A stretch of 5,762 nucleotides of DNA from an uncultured Collinsella sp. (GTDB lineage Bacteria > Actinomycetota > Coriobacteriia > Coriobacteriales > Coriobacteriaceae), in contig CAUFXK010000100.1 in NCBI GenBank assembly GCA_959596495.1, positions 1 through 5,762 of the forward strand. The letters are read 5' to 3'. Each line of letters starts with the position of its first letter. The first letter of the stretch is position 1. Below are positions 5,670 through 5,762 of this stretch, piece after piece. A model generated the notes under the pieces. The model was given only the letters and a program-made list of their open reading frames with translations. It was not told the origin of the DNA and did not search any database. A program made the translations under genes and the position numbers.

Positions 5670-5762
5670 CTACATCATCCCGCCTGCTCCCAGCAGCGGG
5701 CCCAATATGGACAGAAGCAACGCCGGCAAGATGAGCGTGCCGGTGGGAATCAGCAGCTTGAC
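5670..5762 (-). CDS. TadC-like pilus assembly platform protein, C-terminal end (partial)
   Basis: Only the last 30 codons and a TAG stop are inside the window; the gene continues beyond position 5762. The visible tail is hydrophobic, with the residues IPTGTLILPALLLSILGPLL near its end. That fits the last transmembrane helix of the TadB/TadC family (type II secretion system F domain), whose members end in a helix containing a P-x-x-x-x-P-A-type turn and a Gly-Pro pair. TadC works with TadB as the inner-membrane platform on which the TadA/CpaF ATPase drives assembly of Flp pili. The Flp pilin gene starts 10 bp after this stop, as is usual for tad loci. The call rests partly on that context, because 30 residues alone cannot separate TadC from TadB. 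Confidence 0.7.
   Translation of the reverse strand, partial: VKLLIPTGTLILPALLLSILGPLLGAGGMM

Overview
The window is high-GC bacterial DNA. Nearly all of its genes lie on the minus strand, so the biological order runs from position 5762 down to 1. The gene set fits an actinobacterium of the class Coriobacteriia, with a Collinsella-like gut organism as the best guess. The reasons are an actinobacterial-style Tad/Flp pilus cluster with short A|Q-x-T-x-E prepilin leaders, a small toxin-antitoxin pair of a type common in actinobacteria, and high GC. The genus assignment is inference from gene content and style, not from a database match.

Positions 5762 to 1238 hold the distal half of a tad (tight adherence) pilus operon. 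In order they are the last 30 residues of a TadC-like inner-membrane platform protein, an Flp major pilin, a membrane-anchored protein of unknown function, a second Flp-like small pilin, a TadE-like minor pseudopilin, a large TadG-like protein with a cysteine-containing extracytoplasmic region, a second TadE-like pseudopilin, and a DUF192 protein. The genes are tightly packed, with 10 bp or less between them or with overlaps (TAATG at 2070, GTGA at 1594-1597), which points to one translationally coupled transcript. Its promoter is outside the window. Four of the products carry the same prepilin-type processing box and are presumably matured by one prepilin peptidase, then assembled by the upstream ATPase/TadB/TadC machinery.

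Positions 1237 to 629 hold a two-gene type II toxin-antitoxin cassette: a small toxin-like protein followed by a ribbon-helix-helix antitoxin, overlapping by ATGA. A perfect 6-3-6 inverted repeat just upstream is a candidate autoregulatory operator.

Positions 628 to 1 are non-coding apart from a tRNA-Phe(GAA) gene on the minus strand, which has a clear sigma70 promoter, an A/T-rich UP-like element and a rho-independent terminator. The 3' third of this tRNA gene plus its terminator is duplicated as a perfect 64-bp direct repeat 185 bp further on. The repeats flank a 121-bp, very GC-rich segment rich in hairpins, with a tRNA T-arm-like sequence in opposite orientation at one end. The repeat begins inside the T-loop, where tRNA-targeting integrases commonly recombine. 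The acceptor stem of the tRNA has a U4-C69 mismatch whose 3' side lies in the repeat. This looks like the scar of an integration or recombination event, or a small tRNA-associated repeat element, and is the least ordinary part of the window. Nothing could be assigned to positions 1-201.
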